From contig JAUXDF010000135.1 of NCBI GenBank assembly GCA_030618505.1, positions 1 through 7,826 of the forward strand: a stretch of 7,826 nt of DNA. The letters run 5' to 3'. The stretch is from Spongiibacteraceae bacterium. Lineage in GTDB: Bacteria > Pseudomonadota > Gammaproteobacteria > Pseudomonadales > PIVM01. Below the pieces are notes generated by a model. The model was not told the DNA's origin. It saw only the letters and a list, made by a program, of their open reading frames with translations, and did no database searches. This document shows, piece by piece, positions 5,688 through 7,826 of this stretch (position 1 is its first letter; each line of letters begins with the position of its first letter). The position numbers and the translations under genes are program-made.

Positions 5688-7730
5688 ATGACAACGACGG
5701 AAACATATCGCTTATTAATCCTGGTTGAATCCCAGAACGAGGCAGAACGGCTAATCAGCCTGTTTCGCAACGCCGGTCATGCTGTGCGTGCGCATCGTGT
5801 GACCTCTGAGCAGGATTTGCAGGATCACCTGAATGACCACTGGGATTTGATGATCTGTGATGGTAAACATCCCGACCTTGATATGGCGCAGGCCCGCCAG
5901 CTGTTTAAAAGTGCGGAGCTGGATATTCCGGTCTTGCTGCTGGCCGAAAACGTCGAAACGGCGGCTATACTTGCCGGCTTTGAGCAGGGAGCTCAGGATG
6001 TGATTCATATTGACGCTGATCCCCATTTATTGTTGGCGGCGCAGCGGGAAATCTTTAATGCCAGAGAGCGCAGCCAAAAGCACAGTATTGAAACCGAGCT
6101 GAGCGAAGCAACCCAGCGTGCCGAGCAGTTATTGGGCGACTCGCAGGATGCTATAGCCTATGTTGCCGATGGCATGCATATAGAGGCTAACGAGGCTTAT
6201 TCGCAGATCTTTGGTTACGAAGATCAAGAGGAATTTGAGTGTTTACCGATTATTGATTTGGTGGCAGCAAAAGACCAGGATCGTTTTAAGGCCTTTTTAC
6301 GCCATTATAGTAAGGGTGAAACGGATCAGGCGGAGCTGGGTTTTGTCGGTCTGCGTAATGATGACACTGAATTTAATGCCTATATGGTCTTGTCGCCATC
6401 CAGCTTTGATGGTGAAGCCTGCACCCAGGTGCTTATTCGCCAAGAGACTGATAGTGCTGGCAGTGCTGCGGCGACAAGTACTACCGATGCATTGACCGGG
6501 CTCTATAGCCGTCAATACCTGCTGGATCAACTGGCTACATCGGCTATTCAAACCGGCAGTGGTGTTTCAGCCAACCTGGCTTTTATCAGTTTGGACAATT
6601 CCTCGCACTTTTTAAGTAGTATTGGTATTTCCGGTTGTGATGCGCTGATTAAGGATCTGGCAGAACTGCTGGCGGACCAGGTGATCGAAGGTGATTGCCT
6701 GGCGCGTTTCGGTGATACCGGTTTGGCCTTGTTGATACATAATAAAACACCGGAAGAGGCGCTGGCCTTCGCCCATCAGTGCTGTAAAACGGTTGAAGAA
6801 CATATTTGTGAGGCCTTGAAGCAAACCGTTCAATATACAGTTTCGATTGGTATAGCGCCGCTGAGTGCTCGCAATGTCAATGAGATAGTTGATCAGGCCT
6901 ACAGTGCAGTGCTGCAGATCCGCGAGCAGGACAATAATAATGATGCCGAAATCTATGTTGCCAAAGCGGTACAGATAGCAGACGGCGGTGGGGCTGCCGC
7001 CTCGCTGGAAGAGGCAATTGAGCAGAACCAATTCAGGCTGTTGTTTCAGCCTATCATTAGTTTACGTGGTGATAGCCGCGAACACTATGAGGTTTCCCTG
7101 CGGATGCTCGATGAGCATGACAAGGAGATTCCACCATCGGAGTTTTTGGCTAGTGCCACTGACACTAAACTGGATCGCTGGGTGATACTGGAAGCCACCA
7201 AGATGCTTTCTCTGCACCGCTCAGATGACCACGATACCCGTATAATCATTAACCTTACCGCCAATGCACTCCTGGACAAAGGTTTGCCTCCCTGGATAAA
7301 TGTGGCAATGAAAGCTGCCAGTTTGCCGGTCGACAGTGTGGTGTTTCAGTTTAGCGAAGTGGATATCAGCAAACACCTGAAAGTGGCCAAGGAAGCAACC
7401 CAGGCACTCAATGATCTTGGCTGCAAGGTGTCGATGGGGCAGTTTGGGCGCACAGTGGATCCGATTAAAACGCTCAAACATGTCAGCGTGGATTATGTGA
7501 AAGTTGATGGCTCGTTTACCCTTGATTTGCAGGAAAACCAGGGTGACCCTCAAGTGCTTAAAGCCTTAATTAACTCGATTGCTGAAAATAATATGTTGTC
7601 GATAGTTCCTTGCGTGGAAAACGCCGGTGTTCTGGCGACTTTGTGGCAGGTTGGGGTGAATTATATTCAGGGCCACTATTTGCAGTCACCCTCGCCAAGC
7701 ATGGATTATGAATTTACGGAAATTGCTTAA
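5688..7730 (+). CDS. fimX: FimX-like c-di-GMP effector (REC-PAS-degenerate GGDEF-degenerate EAL), type IV pilus regulator
   Basis: A 680-residue protein close in length and layout to P. aeruginosa FimX (about 690 aa), sharing phrases such as SQNEAERLISLFRNAG, DAIAYV.DGMHI, LLFQP.ISLRGDS and ATLWQ.GVNYIQG. FimX binds c-di-GMP and promotes type IV pilus assembly and twitching through PilB/PilZ contacts. Domains: REC-like 8-125; PAS about 148-252; GGDEF 266-425, with the signature reduced to GDTGL (342-346), so cyclase activity is unlikely; EAL 438-675, with EAL changed to EVS (468-470) and DDFGTG to GQFGRT (584-589), so hydrolysis is unlikely, while QPI (454-456) and surrounding binding residues remain. 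The REC domain keeps Asp58 where a phosphoacceptor would sit, but lacks the Thr and Lys expected in an active receiver. Relative to other EAL domains about five residues are missing before LDRWVIL (495-501). ATG 5688 fits the family start; no clear ribosome binding site is seen. Confidence 0.95.
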   Translation: MTTTETYRLLILVESQNEAERLISLFRNAGHAVRAHRVTSEQDLQDHLNDHWDLMICDGKHPDLDMAQARQLFKSAELDIPVLLLAENVETAAILAGFEQGAQDVIHIDADPHLLLAAQREIFNARERSQKHSIETELSEATQRAEQLLGDSQDAIAYVADGMHIEANEAYSQIFGYEDQEEFECLPIIDLVAAKDQDRFKAFLRHYSKGETDQAELGFVGLRNDDTEFNAYMVLSPSSFDGEACTQVLIRQETDSAGSAAATSTTDALTGLYSRQYLLDQLATSAIQTGSGVSANLAFISLDNSSHFLSSIGISGCDALIKDLAELLADQVIEGDCLARFGDTGLALLIHNKTPEEALAFAHQCCKTVEEHICEALKQTVQYTVSIGIAPLSARNVNEIVDQAYSAVLQIREQDNNNDAEIYVAKAVQIADGGGAAASLEEAIEQNQFRLLFQPIISLRGDSREHYEVSLRMLDEHDKEIPPSEFLASATDTKLDRWVILEATKMLSLHRSDDHDTRIIINLTANALLDKGLPPWINVAMKAASLPVDSVVFQFSEVDISKHLKVAKEATQALNDLGCKVSMGQFGRTVDPIKTLKHVSVDYVKVDGSFTLDLQENQGDPQVLKALINSIAENNMLSIVPCVENAGVLATLWQVGVNYIQGHYLQSPSPSMDYEFTEIA

Positions 7731-7738
7731 GGTGAAAA

Positions 7739-7774
7739 GCTCCTTCTCCCCTTGGGAGAAGGTTGGGATGAGGG
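7739..7774 (-). repeat. REP-type repeat, copy 1 (minus orientation)
   Basis: Read on the minus strand it starts ccctcatcccaacc and ends ggggagaaggagc, the form of a REP element widespread in Proteobacteria (ccctcaccccaaccctctcc plus a G-rich return arm). A perfect 9-bp stem (ccttctccc 7742-7750, gggagaagg 7754-7762) has a 3-base loop. It begins 8 bases after the fimX stop, where it may also protect or end the transcript, though no T-run follows. Confidence 0.75.
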
Positions 7775-7805
7775 AGTAACGAAGCTGTAAATTAACCAAT
7801 AAACC

Positions 7806-7826
7806 CCCTCACCCCAACCCTCTCCC
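7806..7826 (+). repeat. REP-type repeat, copy 2 (plus orientation), cut by window end
   Basis: The last 21 bases are the first arm of the same element; 19 of 21 positions match copy 1 in reverse complement. Together with copy 1 they form an inverted pair separated by 31 bases, as in BIME-like units. The return arm lies beyond the window. Confidence 0.75.

Noticed and set aside
6612..7031. 139-codon minus-strand open frame inside fimX
   Set aside because: Antisense shadow of the strongly supported fimX coding sequence.

Overview
The window looks like chromosomal DNA from a gammaproteobacterium with type IV pili, probably of the Pseudomonadales/Cellvibrionales kind. This rests on a recognisable FimX (a four-domain c-di-GMP effector known mainly from Pseudomonas and Xanthomonas relatives), an EpmB for EF-P lysylation, and a REP-type repeat pair at the right edge. 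Base composition of the three forward genes is moderate. The Fic gene on the left is visibly more AT-rich, which suggests a separate, accessory origin.

Layout. 1-369 has no convincing gene; it holds a perfect 21-bp inverted repeat with a nested hairpin (16-91) and a 12-bp palindrome (351-362). 370-1917 (minus) encodes a 515-residue Fic-domain enzyme with an intact active site and an N-terminal autoinhibitory motif. Immediately upstream of it lie five copies of an exactly 19-bp direct repeat (1955-2049) that overlap its likely promoter. 2050-2549 is a gene-poor stretch with a hairpin and a good sigma70-like promoter facing right. 2550-3554 (plus) is epmB. 3661-5538 (plus) is a large, poorly known PilZ-like protein. 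5688-7730 (plus) is fimX. 7739-7826 is a convergent REP pair, the second copy cut by the window end.

How the genes may work together. The PilZ-like gene and fimX are co-oriented neighbours, and both look like non-enzymatic c-di-GMP-related proteins. FimX has degenerate GGDEF and EAL motifs, so it should sense rather than make or degrade c-di-GMP and signal to type IV pilus assembly. The PilZ-like protein is a good candidate partner. EpmB modifies EF-P for translation of polyproline stretches and is probably only a positional neighbour. The Fic gene is divergent from epmB, needs no separate antitoxin because it carries its own inhibitory helix, and seems to be under control of the repeat array.

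The most interesting points are the 19-bp repeat array in front of fic and the PilZ-like protein, whose PilZ signature appears split by an acidic insert carrying a duplicated WDxAF motif.
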